Below are positions 44,328-53,205 of a DNA stretch of 64,000 nt, piece after piece. This stretch comes from Sphingomonas sp. So64.6b (GTDB lineage Bacteria; Pseudomonadota; Alphaproteobacteria; Sphingomonadales; Sphingomonadaceae), in contig NZ_CP048817.1 of NCBI RefSeq assembly GCF_014171475.1, positions 744,001 to 808,000 on the forward strand, read 5' to 3'. Made by a program: the position numbers and the translations under genes. The notes under the pieces are model-generated. The model saw nothing but the letters and a program-made list of their open reading frames with translations, did not search any database and was not told where the DNA came from. How positions within the stretch are numbered: position 1 is the first letter of the stretch; every line of letters starts with the position of its first letter.

Positions 44328-45295
44328 GCGGTGGCCGTGCCTTTCACGCTATCCCGGGCATCGCCGGCAGGGATATCGCCAAGCTCCAGCGGTCCGCTCG
44401 CAGGTAGTCCATTGGTAGACCCGGATGCTGCCCGTCGGGTCTTGTAGGCATCGATCATCGACTGGAACGGGAACAGTGTCTGCTCCCGGATCGACAAGCG
44501 CTTGCGATCGTCCTGACCCACGAACACGCCTTCGCCGTCGCGACAGGTGCCGAATATGCGATCAAGCAGGATCAGCGAATTGCCGTAGTTGGACCGGGTG
44601 CTGTCATAGTCGGTCGAATGATGCAGGCTGTGGTGCCGGATCGTCGTGAAGAAGAACGAATACCAGATCGGCGGGTCGGCGCGCACATTGGCATGGGCGA
44701 ACGTCGACACAACAGCCGTGGTACCGAATGCAGCGAACATGGCAGTTTTATCCAGGTCGAACAGTGCAATCACGCTGAGGGTGATGAGAAAGAGCTCGAT
44801 GGGATTACCGACGGCGCCCTTTGCGGCATTCAACTGCGTGATGTGATGATGCGGCGCATGGGTCAGCCAGAATGGATGCCAATTATGCATCAGCCGGTGC
44901 ATCCAGTATTGGCCGAACTCGATAAGGAAGATCACCAGGGCGACCTGCGCGAGCCAGGGCAGATGCATGGCCCATTCGGTGGAAATGCCCAGTGAAGCCT
45001 TGATGGCCGTCAAAGGGTCTTCGGCCACCTTCTCGGCGATCCACGATATTACGGTTGCACTCAGGACGACATAAAACAGGTCCGTGAAGAACTCCTGCCT
45101 GTTCATGCGCCACCCGGCATGCCGCTCGTTGACCAGCTCGAGCAGCAGGACCGTTATTGTGATGAGGGGCGACACCCCGACCAGCGTCCATGGGTTCTTG
45201 AGCAACGCCTCGGGACCGAATGCCCAGAACATCAGCACCATCGCAATCATCGCGGGCGGAATCAGGTTGAAGACCTTGTTCTTCATGCTTTGCAT
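44324..45295 (-). CDS. Sterol desaturase / fatty acid hydroxylase-family protein, copy 1
   Basis: A 323-residue membrane protein with several helices and the di-iron His clusters HRLMH, HAPHHH and HHSLHHS, spread as in the sterol desaturase/FA hydroxylase superfamily. It inserts a hydroxyl or double bond into a lipid or isoprenoid. GGAG lies 8 bp before the ATG at 45295. It is transcribed away from a second homologue at 46780 with a LysR gene between. The substrate is unknown; carotenoid, hopanoid or sphingolipid are candidates in this group of bacteria. Confidence 0.87.
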   Translation of the reverse strand: MQSMKNKVFNLIPPAMIAMVLMFWAFGPEALLKNPWTLVGVSPLITITVLLLELVNERHAGWRMNRQEFFTDLFYVVLSATVISWIAEKVAEDPLTAIKASLGISTEWAMHLPWLAQVALVIFLIEFGQYWMHRLMHNWHPFWLTHAPHHHITQLNAAKGAVGNPIELFLITLSVIALFDLDKTAMFAAFGTTAVVSTFAHANVRADPPIWYSFFFTTIRHHSLHHSTDYDSTRSNYGNSLILLDRIFGTCRDGEGVFVGQDDRKRLSIREQTLFPFQSMIDAYKTRRAASGSTNGLPASGPLELGDIPAGDARDSVKGTATA

Positions 45296-45382
45296 CGCGG
45301 CAGCTCCGTCAGAGCTTCTACTCTGCGTTGCGATGCGTCATGATGGCAGGGGCAAACTTACGATGAAAGGCATAGATTGATC

Positions 45383-46321
45383 CTATGACCTATGCTGCGC
45401 GCGGATACGCCTGATGACCTCGTCCCAAAAAAGCTGCGTTGCGGTGTCCCGCGCCGGCTGGGAGCGTGCGAGGAGAAAAATATCGTAGAACGGCTCGAAG
45501 TCGGCATGGAGCATCGGCCAGAGCTTCCCCTTGGCCACATCATCCTCGGCAACATAGATCGGGAGGAACCCGATGCCAACCCCGTGAACGATCAAGCGAC
45601 GCGCCTCGTTTATGTCCTCCGCCAGCCCGTTTACCTTTGTGCCCAGCCGATAACGACGACGCAGCTGGGTGATCAATTCGATCTCGTCATCGCCGGTCAG
45701 CACGAACCCCTCATCCTTGAGTTCGTTGAACCGGCTCGCGCGATAGCCAAAATAGGGATGGCTCCGCGCACAATAGAGCTGCTGGCGCTCCACGAGCAAC
45801 GGCTCGTACATCAGACTTCCGCGGACGCCGTTGTCGTAGCCGACGCCAATCTCCACTTCGCCCCGCTCGAGCGCATCGAGCACCTGACGCCACGGCGAAA
45901 CCCGGATCTCGATGTGGATTTCGGGATTGCGCCGGTGAAAGCTGGCAATGGCCTCGTCGAACTCGATCGACACAAGCCCGGATACGATCTGGATGCGGAC
46001 AATGCCTTCGACGCGCTTGGTCGCTTGCGCGATCTGGTGCGGCATCATCCTGGCCGATTCCAGCATGTCCTCGCACAGTGCCATCATCGCCTTGCCCGCC
46101 GCAGTCATCTCTACGCCGGTGGCGGTGCGGCGCAGGAGGCTGGCTCCGACATGCTCCTCGAGCCGTTTGAGCGCGGCGCTGATGCTCGGCTGCTGTCGGT
46201 TGAGTTGCCGTGCGGCCGCCCCGATGCCGCCGGCGCGGACGATGTCCACGAAGGTCCGCATCAGGTTCCAGTCGACACGGCTCGCGAATTTCTTGTCGGT
46301 GAACGGCGTCGGATCGCTCAT
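45383..46321 (-). CDS. LysR-family transcriptional regulator
   Basis: A 312-residue regulator with an N-terminal winged helix-turn-helix (GAAARQLNRQQPSISAALKRLEE) and a substrate-binding domain. The start at 46321 follows AAGGAAAGG. It lies 87 bp upstream of hydroxylase copy 1 on the same strand and is divergent from copy 2, so it probably regulates both. The upstream ATG at 46372 is less likely. Confidence 0.88.
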   Translation of the reverse strand: MSDPTPFTDKKFASRVDWNLMRTFVDIVRAGGIGAAARQLNRQQPSISAALKRLEEHVGASLLRRTATGVEMTAAGKAMMALCEDMLESARMMPHQIAQATKRVEGIVRIQIVSGLVSIEFDEAIASFHRRNPEIHIEIRVSPWRQVLDALERGEVEIGVGYDNGVRGSLMYEPLLVERQQLYCARSHPYFGYRASRFNELKDEGFVLTGDDEIELITQLRRRYRLGTKVNGLAEDINEARRLIVHGVGIGFLPIYVAEDDVAKGKLWPMLHADFEPFYDIFLLARSQPARDTATQLFWDEVIRRIRAQHRS

Positions 46322-46779
46322 GCATCGCCTTTCCTTGCCCGGTCGATCTGCCACCGGGGTGTGCCTGCGCAATCACGGATCGCACGGGATCATCGCATGG
46401 CCATAGATCAGATTGATGCAAAACATAATATCGCCGTGTCTGCCCCTATGTCTGCTCCGACCCGGTTATCAGCGGCGGAAATGACCGAGTTCCACCTTCT
46501 CAAGGTCCTCGACATCTCGATGCCCGCAGCGACCGCTCAGTGGCCTTCCGGCCGTCGCCCGCAACCATCGGGTGCAGAACGGAAGCACAAGGGCTCACGA
46601 ATGCTAGGGCATAGGCAGCATCTATGGGCTATATACAATAATGACGTCTGGCGTGATGGGTCCGTGTTCACGATGCTGAATTGATATTACGCCCAATGGG
46701 CTGCGGACATCCTCTTCGTCCCATGGCGTGCCGGACAAGACCGCAAGAGACCGGGCAAGCATTTGCGAAGGGCAGGCGT
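46322..46779. promoter_or_regulatory. Divergent LysR / hydroxylase promoter region
   Basis: 458 bases without a gene. It contains an ATCA-GAT-TGAT dyad at 46407-46417, a possible LysR site, and an AT-rich TATATACAATAAT near 46632 that could be a -10 region for copy 2. Confidence 0.4.
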
Positions 46780-47760
46780 ATGGATGGAGTTCGTGTAGGT
46801 AAAAGGCTGATAGGCACCCAGGCACCGGTCACAGTGGGATGGGAAAACATACCCCGGGTGGAAGGCGGCCCGGTCAAACAGTTCGTATTCACCTGGTTCC
46901 AGCCCACGATGCTGTTCGCGCTGATCGCGTTCTGGTATTATGCGCCCAACTCCATCGCCAAGGCATCAACCGCTGTTGGCATCGGGATCGGCTTCAAGGT
47001 GCTGCTGCTGGCGCTCGAATGGGTTAACCCGCGCTACGAGAGCTGGCGCCTGACCTGGAAGGAACTGGCCACCGACCTGTTCTATGTCGGGCTCGGCTAT
47101 ACACTGCTCAACCTGATCGAGAGCTATATCGGCAGCGATGCCGTGATTGAAGCTGTCCAGCACGGTTTCAACTGGGACAAGTTGGCGTGGTTCTTGGGCT
47201 TGCCGCTGCTGGTGCAGGCCTTCCTGATCTCGTTCAGTTTCGATTTCGGGCAATATTGGATGCATCGCGGGATGCATAACTGGTACCCGCTGTGGCTGCC
47301 CCATTCGGTGCACCACTACATCACCCAATTGAACATCAACAAGGGTGCGGTCGGCAATCCGGTGGAGCTCTTTCTGATCGGGCTCGGCATCGGCGGCTTC
47401 TTCGACTTCCTGCCGCGCGCCGCCCTGCTCGCCGGCGCGATAGGCCTGGCGGTCGGAACCTACCAGCACATCAATGTTCGCTTTAACACGCCGCGCTGGT
47501 GGCGCTTCCTGTTCAACACCACCGAACATCACAGCCTGCATCATTCGCAGGACTACGAAGCCACCCGCAGCAATTATTCCGGCACTTATATCTTCATCGA
47601 TCGCATGTTCGGCACATGCGTGGACGGCGAGGCGGAACTGCTGGGCATGGAAGGCGGACGCCGCATGTCGATCCGCGAGCAGATGACCCATCCCTTCACC
47701 GAGGGCTGGAAGACGATCAGGGAACGATTTGGCCGGCCGTCGGCGGTGCCGGCCGAGTGA
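46780..47760 (+). CDS. Sterol desaturase / fatty acid hydroxylase-family protein, copy 2
   Basis: A 326-residue membrane paralogue of the copy 1 protein, with the same His clusters (HRGMH, HSVHHY, HHSLHHS) and the shared C-terminal region DRMFGTCVDGEAELLG ... RMSIREQ. The start at 46780 follows AAGGGCAGG. The strong resemblance suggests duplication, but the copies now lie on opposite strands around the LysR gene. Confidence 0.87.
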   Translation: MDGVRVGKRLIGTQAPVTVGWENIPRVEGGPVKQFVFTWFQPTMLFALIAFWYYAPNSIAKASTAVGIGIGFKVLLLALEWVNPRYESWRLTWKELATDLFYVGLGYTLLNLIESYIGSDAVIEAVQHGFNWDKLAWFLGLPLLVQAFLISFSFDFGQYWMHRGMHNWYPLWLPHSVHHYITQLNINKGAVGNPVELFLIGLGIGGFFDFLPRAALLAGAIGLAVGTYQHINVRFNTPRWWRFLFNTTEHHSLHHSQDYEATRSNYSGTYIFIDRMFGTCVDGEAELLGMEGGRRMSIREQMTHPFTEGWKTIRERFGRPSAVPAE

Positions 47761-47842
47761 TGCAACGGCTCCGCGTGCGCAACCTCCGTTTTCCCATTCG
47801 TCATGCCCGGGCCGATGCCGCCGTGAGCGGCCCGGCTTGAAG

Positions 47843-48502
47843 ATGGCATCTTCAATAGGAGGTTATGTGGCCCCGCGTTCCATTGACTGGATCTGGCACA
47901 TCAGGGGCAGCCTGCAGCTCGCTCCGAAACAATCGAGCGATGATGCCTTTGACAAGCTCGCTCCGCTGTTCCGCCTCACTGGCACCAGCCACGAACGGAC
48001 AAACGACACACTTACTTTCCGCAAGACGGGTCAGGCGGCTCAGGACAAGATGTCGGTTTTCGACGGTGGCGTCTTGCAGATTGAAAAAGGCGCGGCCGGC
48101 TCCGTGCTGCGCTATCAGCTGACCAGCCGGGCGTTGATGTTCTGCTTTCTCGCGCCGCTGCTGTTTCTGGGATTCGCTCAGCTCACCGTAGCCGTGGTTG
48201 AACTCCAAATTCCGTCAACCAAAACCGCGGACAAGTCCGGGAGAGCTGCGGACGCGTCGAAAAAGCACGAAAAAAAGGATGCAAAACTGCTGCAGAACCC
48301 GATCGACAAGGCTCTGGGCGCACCCGCACCCGAAAAGCCTAAGAAAGACGGCGCCGGCAAGTCCAAAGAGGACGACAAGAAACCTTCGCCCACATCCGCC
48401 TATGTTTTCGCAGCGATCTTCGCCATTCTCTATCTCGTCGGACGAATCCTCGAAGATCTGCTGGTCAAGGGGCTGTTTAAAAGGCGCCTGCTGGGCTTAT
48501 AG
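47843..48502 (+). CDS. Membrane protein with Lys-rich linker, unknown function
   Basis: A 219-residue protein with a globular N-terminal part (about 100 residues), a transmembrane helix (LMFCFLAPLLFLGFAQLTVA), a Lys/Pro-rich linker with many KK pairs, and a C-terminal helix (AYVFAAIFAILYLVGRIL). The layout fits a two-helix membrane protein with a charged loop. The start at 47843 has no strong ribosome binding site. I recognise no family. Confidence 0.5.
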   Translation: MASSIGGYVAPRSIDWIWHIRGSLQLAPKQSSDDAFDKLAPLFRLTGTSHERTNDTLTFRKTGQAAQDKMSVFDGGVLQIEKGAAGSVLRYQLTSRALMFCFLAPLLFLGFAQLTVAVVELQIPSTKTADKSGRAADASKKHEKKDAKLLQNPIDKALGAPAPEKPKKDGAGKSKEDDKKPSPTSAYVFAAIFAILYLVGRILEDLLVKGLFKRRLLGL

Positions 48503-48760
48503 CCCTGTTCGAGGCGCATCACGGGCTATGAACTATCGCTTGATTCAGGAAGCTAATTGCCCGCATCATACAAGCTGTCGCCGGCCGCCGCGCGCTGGAG
48601 CGAGCGAGAACTCGTCGCCCGGATCGACGACGTCAAGGACGTCTTCGAGGGCAAGAAACGCAGAGTCTGAGATGGCTTCGGCACGTCTCGCCAAGCCGCA
48701 TCGCGGACGGCTCCCGCTTGACCATGTACCGTGAGTTCGATAGAGGCGCACGGAGTTGAA

Positions 48761-48783
48761 CTGGGGCGCCAAGCCCCGGTTTT
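48761..48783 (+). terminator. GC hairpin followed by TTTT
   Basis: CTGGGGC pairs with GCCCCGG across a 5-base loop (48761-48779, one G-T wobble) followed by TTTT. It could end transcription from the upstream gene. Confidence 0.4.
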
Positions 48784-48870
48784 CAGGCGCAAATTTTTTG
48801 TGGTACATTTCGCGGTATCACGGAAGATTCGTCGATAGGAAAGCTGGGAATAACAAAGGCTTGTCGCCAA

Positions 48871-48893
48871 GTTCGAATCCCGCCTCTCCGTCA
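48871..48893 (+). other. tRNA-Ser 3'-end-like sequence, candidate attachment site
   Basis: The 23 bases match the T-loop and 3' acceptor of a tRNA (TTCGAATC and CTCTCCG, ending TCA rather than CCA). The 5' half of the T-stem and the tRNA body are absent: the bases upstream cannot pair with CCCGC. A bare tRNA 3' end is typical of the distal end left by an integrated element. The identity as tRNA-Ser is a guess. Confidence 0.45.
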
Positions 48894-48932
48894 GTTTCCA
48901 ATATATAACGCGCCCGAAAGGCTCGAACACCG

Positions 48933-49265
48933 ATGGCTTACAAGGAACCCAGCTTTCAGGACCGCGCAGCGCTCTCCGCGCAGGCGAAGCAGAAGGCGCT
49001 GGAAAAACTGAAAGCCAAGCCGCCGATCGATCCGGCGGTCGCTGAAGCGCGCGCCGCGGCGCGTGCTGCGAAGGAAGTGGCCGACGCCAAGCGTCGCGCC
49101 GACAAGCTCGCCGCCGCCGAACAGGCCAAGCTCGACAAGATCGCCAAGGCCGAAGCCGCGCTGGCCGAAGCCGCCGCTGCTGTCGAACGGGCGCAGCTTA
49201 CCGAGGCTGAGAAAAAGGCCGCGCGGGATGCGCGCTATGCCGCTCGGAAAAAAGGCAAGAAATAA
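48933..49265 (+). CDS. DUF6481-family protein
   Basis: A 110-residue, highly charged Ala/Lys/Glu-rich protein with long helical or coiled-coil character (AKQKALEKLKAKPPIDPAVA, then AEKKAARDARYAARKKGKK at the C-terminus). It matches DUF6481, a family common in alphaproteobacteria with no known function. The basic tail could bind nucleic acid. Upstream TATATAA may be part of its promoter. Confidence 0.75.
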   Translation: MAYKEPSFQDRAALSAQAKQKALEKLKAKPPIDPAVAEARAAARAAKEVADAKRRADKLAAAEQAKLDKIAKAEAALAEAAAAVERAQLTEAEKKAARDARYAARKKGKK

Positions 49266-49325
49266 GGTCGAGTAGGCCCCGCTACGATCGATTCCTTTCA
49301 TTTTTCGCGCCCACATTCGATTATT

Positions 49326-49354
49326 TCGAGCCAATCCATAAGCCGATGGCTCGA
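49326..49354. promoter_or_regulatory. Perfect 8-bp inverted repeat
   Basis: TCGAGCCA and TGGCTCGA are separated by 13 bases, about 60 bp downstream of the DUF6481 stop. It may form a hairpin in the transcript; no T-run follows. Confidence 0.35.
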
Positions 49355-49534
49355 CATGACCTGTCCAGTTCGCGCGGGCGCGTTCGCCGTGCTCGCATGA
49401 AATTGAATGGTGCAGCTCCGCCCCGAGCCCGCTCGATGCGGACAGTCAATGACATCGGAGATATCTGACGCCGGAGAACAGGTCGTAATATACCTTAGAA
49501 GACCGAAAAAATCCCCCGCTATATATTCGAGTGT

Positions 49535-49843
49535 ATGGATCATTGCGGTCAACAATACATCGTGTTCATGAAATCCGGCGATGAACGCGGCGGGTGGCGG
49601 CGAACTGAAATCGTCTGGAGCTGGTCAAGGCTCGATCAGCAGGGACTAGTGATTGTCCACGGCACGCATCATCCTTCACTCGAAGCGTGCTTCGCATCGG
49701 TCAGGAAGCACCGCATCGAATTTGGCGACGTACCCATCATGATCGACCTGAACGGCGCCGACTTGCCTGACGCGCCGTTCGCGATCGATTTCACTGAGAC
49801 GGATCGGGACGCGTCGCGCCCGGCGACCGGTTCTATACTCTGA
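49535..49843 (+). CDS. Small hypothetical protein
   Basis: A 102-residue product with a plausible folded composition (YIVFMKSGDERGGWRRTEIV ... VPIMIDLNGADLP). It stops 30 bp before the nadE stop, convergent with it. No domain is recognised and no clear ribosome binding site is seen, so it may not be a gene. Confidence 0.4.
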   Translation: MDHCGQQYIVFMKSGDERGGWRRTEIVWSWSRLDQQGLVIVHGTHHPSLEACFASVRKHRIEFGDVPIMIDLNGADLPDAPFAIDFTETDRDASRPATGSIL

Positions 49844-49872
49844 AAATCGGCACCTGCGCCGAAAGCCGGCAC

Positions 49873-51921
49873 TTACGGCACGTTCTTCGCCAGTTCGGCC
49901 AGCCACGGCGCCGCCGTCCCGTCGGAAGGCGCACGCCAATCCCCGCGCGGTGACAATGCACCCCCGGCCGAAACCTTCGGCCCGTTGGGAATCGCCGAGC
50001 GCTTGAACTGGCTGGTCACGAAGAAGCGGAACAGGAATTTCTCCAGCCACCCCTTGATCGTCGCCAGATCATATTGGTGCCGTCCGTCACGCGGAAAATC
50101 GATCGGCCAGCGCCCGGCCTGCACATCGCGCCACGCATGCAGGGCAAGGAACGCGATCTTCGACGGCGCCATGCCGTGGCGGATCGTATAGTGCAGGAAG
50201 AAGTCGTTGAGCTCGTACGGCCCGATCCGCGCCTCGGTGCTCTGCATCGCGCCATCGGCATCGGCCGGGACCAATTCGGGTGAGATTTCCTGGCCCAGGA
50301 TCGCCTCGAGCACCGCATCGGTCGCGCGGTCGAACTGGTCGGTCTTGACGCACCAGCGGATCAGGAACTGGATCAGCGTTTTGGGCACGCCGGCATTGAC
50401 CGCATAATGGCTCATCTGGTCGCCGACGCCATAAGTGCACCAGCCGAGCGCCAGTTCGGACAGATCACCGGTGCCGACCACAAGCCCGCCGCGCTGGTTG
50501 GCGAGGCGGAACAGATAATCGGTGCGCAGGCCGGCCTGCACATTCTCGAACGTCACGTCATAGACCGGCTCGCCCTTGGCGAACGGGTGTTCCATATCGC
50601 TCAGCATCTGTTGCGCGGCGGGACGGATATCGATCTCGTCACCGCTCACGCCAAGTGCGCGCATCAGCGTCCAGGCATTGCTCTTGCTGCCCTCTCCGGT
50701 GGCGAAGCCGGGCATGGTGAAACCCAGAATATGGTCGCGCGGGCGACCCAGCCGGTCCATCGCCTTGGCCGCGACGATCAGTGCATGAGTCGAATCGAGC
50801 CCGCCGGACACGCCGATCACCAGCGTTTCCGCCTTGGCCGCCTCGATTCGCTTGAGCAGCCCCTCGACCTGGATGTTGAACGCTTCAAAACAATCCGCGT
50901 CGAGTTTTTCGGGCGTATTGGGCACGAACGGAAAACGCCGGATCGCGCGTTCCAGCCCGATATCGGCGAAACTCGGCTTATGTTCGAACGCAATGCGGCG
51001 AAAGCGCGTTTCGGGATGACCGGCGAGTACCGCGCTGTCATTGAACGTGCCGACGCGCATCCGCTCCTGCAGCAGCCGTCCACAATCGACATCGGCATAG
51101 ACCGTCTCGGCATCGCGCTTGAAACGCACCGATTCGACCAGCAACTCGCCCAGCTCATGGATCATCCCCTGTCCATCCCAGGCGAGATCGGTGGTGCTCT
51201 CGCCCGGCCCGGCGGCGGAGAAGACATAGGCGCAGGCCGCCCGCGCCGATTGCGCCGCGCACAGCATCGCGCGTTCGCGTGCCTTGCCGACCACGATATT
51301 GGAGGCGGACAGATTGCAGCAGATCAACGCGCCGGCGAGCGCGCCCATCGTCGAGGGCGGGGTAGGGGCCCAGTAATCCTCGCAGATCTCGGCATGGAAG
51401 ATGAAATGCGGCAGGTCGCTCGCCGCGAAGATCAGGTCCGGTCCGAATGGCACATTCTGCCCGGCAACGAAGATCTCGCCAGACAGTCCGGCCCCGCTCG
51501 CGAACCAGCGCTTCTCATAATATTCGCGATAATTGGGCAGGAAGGTTTTCGGCACAACACCAAGGATGCGGCCGCGCGCAATCACCACCGCGCAGTTGTA
51601 CAGCCGTCCGTTACGCGGCAGCGCCGCGCCGACCAGCAACACCGGCCGCAGCTTCGCCGATGCCGCGACAACCTTGGTCAGCGCCGCGTCGGTCGCCGCG
51701 TGCATCGCGTCCTGCAGGTGCAAGTCGTCGATCGCATAGGAACTGATGTTGAGTTCGGGAAAGACCAGCAGATCCGCGTCACGCTTGTGCCCATCCTTCG
51801 CCAGCGCGATTGTCGCGGCGGCGTTGGCAGCCGGATCGCCGACCGTCGCATGCGGCGTACAGGCGCCCGCGCGGATCAGGCCGTGGCTGTGGATCGAATG
51901 AAATGCATGTGTCTTCGCCAT
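49873..51921 (-). CDS. nadE: Glutamine-dependent NAD(+) synthetase
   Basis: A 682-residue fusion. An N-terminal glutaminase domain of the nitrilase type has E56 (FPELNISS), K125 (VPKTFLPNYREYY) and C180 (HAEICEDYWAP). A C-terminal NAD synthetase domain follows with the PP-loop SGGLDST near residue 370. It amidates nicotinic acid adenine dinucleotide to NAD in the last step of NAD synthesis, using ammonia channelled from glutamine. The length is typical. It appears monocistronic, between a short hypothetical gene and a serine hydrolase on the same strand. Confidence 0.95.
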   Translation of the reverse strand: MAKTHAFHSIHSHGLIRAGACTPHATVGDPAANAAATIALAKDGHKRDADLLVFPELNISSYAIDDLHLQDAMHAATDAALTKVVAASAKLRPVLLVGAALPRNGRLYNCAVVIARGRILGVVPKTFLPNYREYYEKRWFASGAGLSGEIFVAGQNVPFGPDLIFAASDLPHFIFHAEICEDYWAPTPPSTMGALAGALICCNLSASNIVVGKARERAMLCAAQSARAACAYVFSAAGPGESTTDLAWDGQGMIHELGELLVESVRFKRDAETVYADVDCGRLLQERMRVGTFNDSAVLAGHPETRFRRIAFEHKPSFADIGLERAIRRFPFVPNTPEKLDADCFEAFNIQVEGLLKRIEAAKAETLVIGVSGGLDSTHALIVAAKAMDRLGRPRDHILGFTMPGFATGEGSKSNAWTLMRALGVSGDEIDIRPAAQQMLSDMEHPFAKGEPVYDVTFENVQAGLRTDYLFRLANQRGGLVVGTGDLSELALGWCTYGVGDQMSHYAVNAGVPKTLIQFLIRWCVKTDQFDRATDAVLEAILGQEISPELVPADADGAMQSTEARIGPYELNDFFLHYTIRHGMAPSKIAFLALHAWRDVQAGRWPIDFPRDGRHQYDLATIKGWLEKFLFRFFVTSQFKRSAIPNGPKVSAGGALSPRGDWRAPSDGTAAPWLAELAKNVP

Positions 51922-51976
51922 GGCCTGCGTTTAGCGGCTTCTTTCCGGCAACGCCACGCCGGCTCGCCCGATCGCG

Positions 51977-53119
51977 TCAGTCGGCTGGGTTGGCGAGCGA
52001 TTCCTCGGTCGTGGTGAACGCCGATCGCTGGCCCGGCCCGGCCGGCACATCGGTCGCAAAATAGGCGACACCGGTGCCGCGCTTGCGGTCGATCCACAGG
52101 CCCGAATACAGGCCATAAGCCTCGCCGGCATGTCCTATGCGCGGCTGCCCGTCACCGAACGGATCGTCGCGGCAGTCTCTGGTGCCGGTGGCGAGGAACG
52201 CGACATTGAGCCCATAGCTGCAATGGAAGCCGTTCAGCGTATCGCCATTACTACCGTCGAATTTCCACAGCGGTTTTTCAAGCAGGGCGATCGAGCGCGG
52301 GCTGAGCAGCCTGATGCCATCCACCGTGCCGTCATTCAGCAACAGCCGGCCGATCTTCGCCAGCCCGCGCGCCGAAATGCGCAGGCCGCCTTGCGGCGAG
52401 AAGATTCCGCCATTGGCACCGGCGCGCCAGCGCGATAGATCGCAACTCCCGTCCTGGGCGGGCTGGACCGGGCAGGCGGGTCTGGCGCCGTGATTGTCAT
52501 CCTTCACCGGCGCCCCGGCGCGGTACAAGACCACCGCCCGCGCAGCGACCGTGTCGGCGCAATTCGCCCAATTATAACAGGCGTCGATCCTGAGTGGCGC
52601 AAGCACGAGCCGGTCCATCAGCCGGTCGAAGCGCTCGCCCGTCGCGCGCTCCATCACTGCCGCGATGATCGGCGAATTGAGGTTGGTGTAGCGAAAGAAG
52701 CTGTCCGGGGCGTGCTCGGTATCCCATGCCTTGGGATCGGCAACGACGGCGCGAAGGTCGGCGTCGAGCGGCAGGACGTAATCAATGCCGTCGGTCAGGC
52801 TCGAGCGGTGCGACATGAGAAGCCGCAACGTGATTTTGCGGTCGGGGAAGGCTGGATTGCGCAGCGGCCAGCCGAGCAGGGTCGAGACATCGGCATCGAG
52901 ATCGAGTTTGTGTTGCTCGATCAGCCGCATCACGCCGATCGCCATGACCAGCTTCGAGATCGAGGCGACCCGCACCGGGTCGTCGGCTGTAACCGGACGG
53001 CCGGTGGCGAGATCGGCGACTCCCGACGCGTTGACCGCTATTTCCCCTTTGCGATCGAACGCCACGCGAACGGTTGCAACGGGCTGAGCGGCGGCAAGCA
53101 GGGCGATCGAAAGCATCAT
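51977..53119 (-). CDS. Class C beta-lactamase-family serine hydrolase
   Basis: A 380-residue exported protein with the serine-penicillin-recognising motifs S53-x-x-K56 (SISK), YTN in FFRYTNLN, and GHAG near residue 330 as the third motif. An N-terminal signal sequence ([13 protein letters not shown]) is short. Family members include esterases, D-aminopeptidases and beta-lactamase-like proteins; true lactamase activity cannot be assumed. It lies 55 bp upstream of nadE on the same strand. Confidence 0.82.
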   Translation of the reverse strand: MMLSIALLAAAQPVATVRVAFDRKGEIAVNASGVADLATGRPVTADDPVRVASISKLVMAIGVMRLIEQHKLDLDADVSTLLGWPLRNPAFPDRKITLRLLMSHRSSLTDGIDYVLPLDADLRAVVADPKAWDTEHAPDSFFRYTNLNSPIIAAVMERATGERFDRLMDRLVLAPLRIDACYNWANCADTVAARAVVLYRAGAPVKDDNHGARPACPVQPAQDGSCDLSRWRAGANGGIFSPQGGLRISARGLAKIGRLLLNDGTVDGIRLLSPRSIALLEKPLWKFDGSNGDTLNGFHCSYGLNVAFLATGTRDCRDDPFGDGQPRIGHAGEAYGLYSGLWIDRKRGTGVAYFATDVPAGPGQRSAFTTTEESLANPAD

Positions 53120-53205
53120 GCGATGTGCCTAACGCTCATTTCTGTCGCCGGAGCATTTCGTCGGACATTCCCGGCCCCATCCTTGGGATGGAGCCGGCAT
53201 ATCGA

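Larger units (their letters stand above)
48503..48932. other. Intergenic region with terminator-like stem and tRNA 3'-end-like sequence
   Basis: No intact gene. The stretch contains a GC hairpin, a near-inverted repeat GTGGTAC-N8-GTATCAC around 48800-48822, a tRNA-terminus-like sequence and a TATATAA element just upstream of the DUF6481 gene. Confidence 0.5.

Noticed and set aside
48824..48893. Complete tRNA gene ending at 48893
   Set aside because: Only the 3' end fits. The acceptor pairs weakly, the T-stem does not pair, and no D or anticodon arm can be folded.
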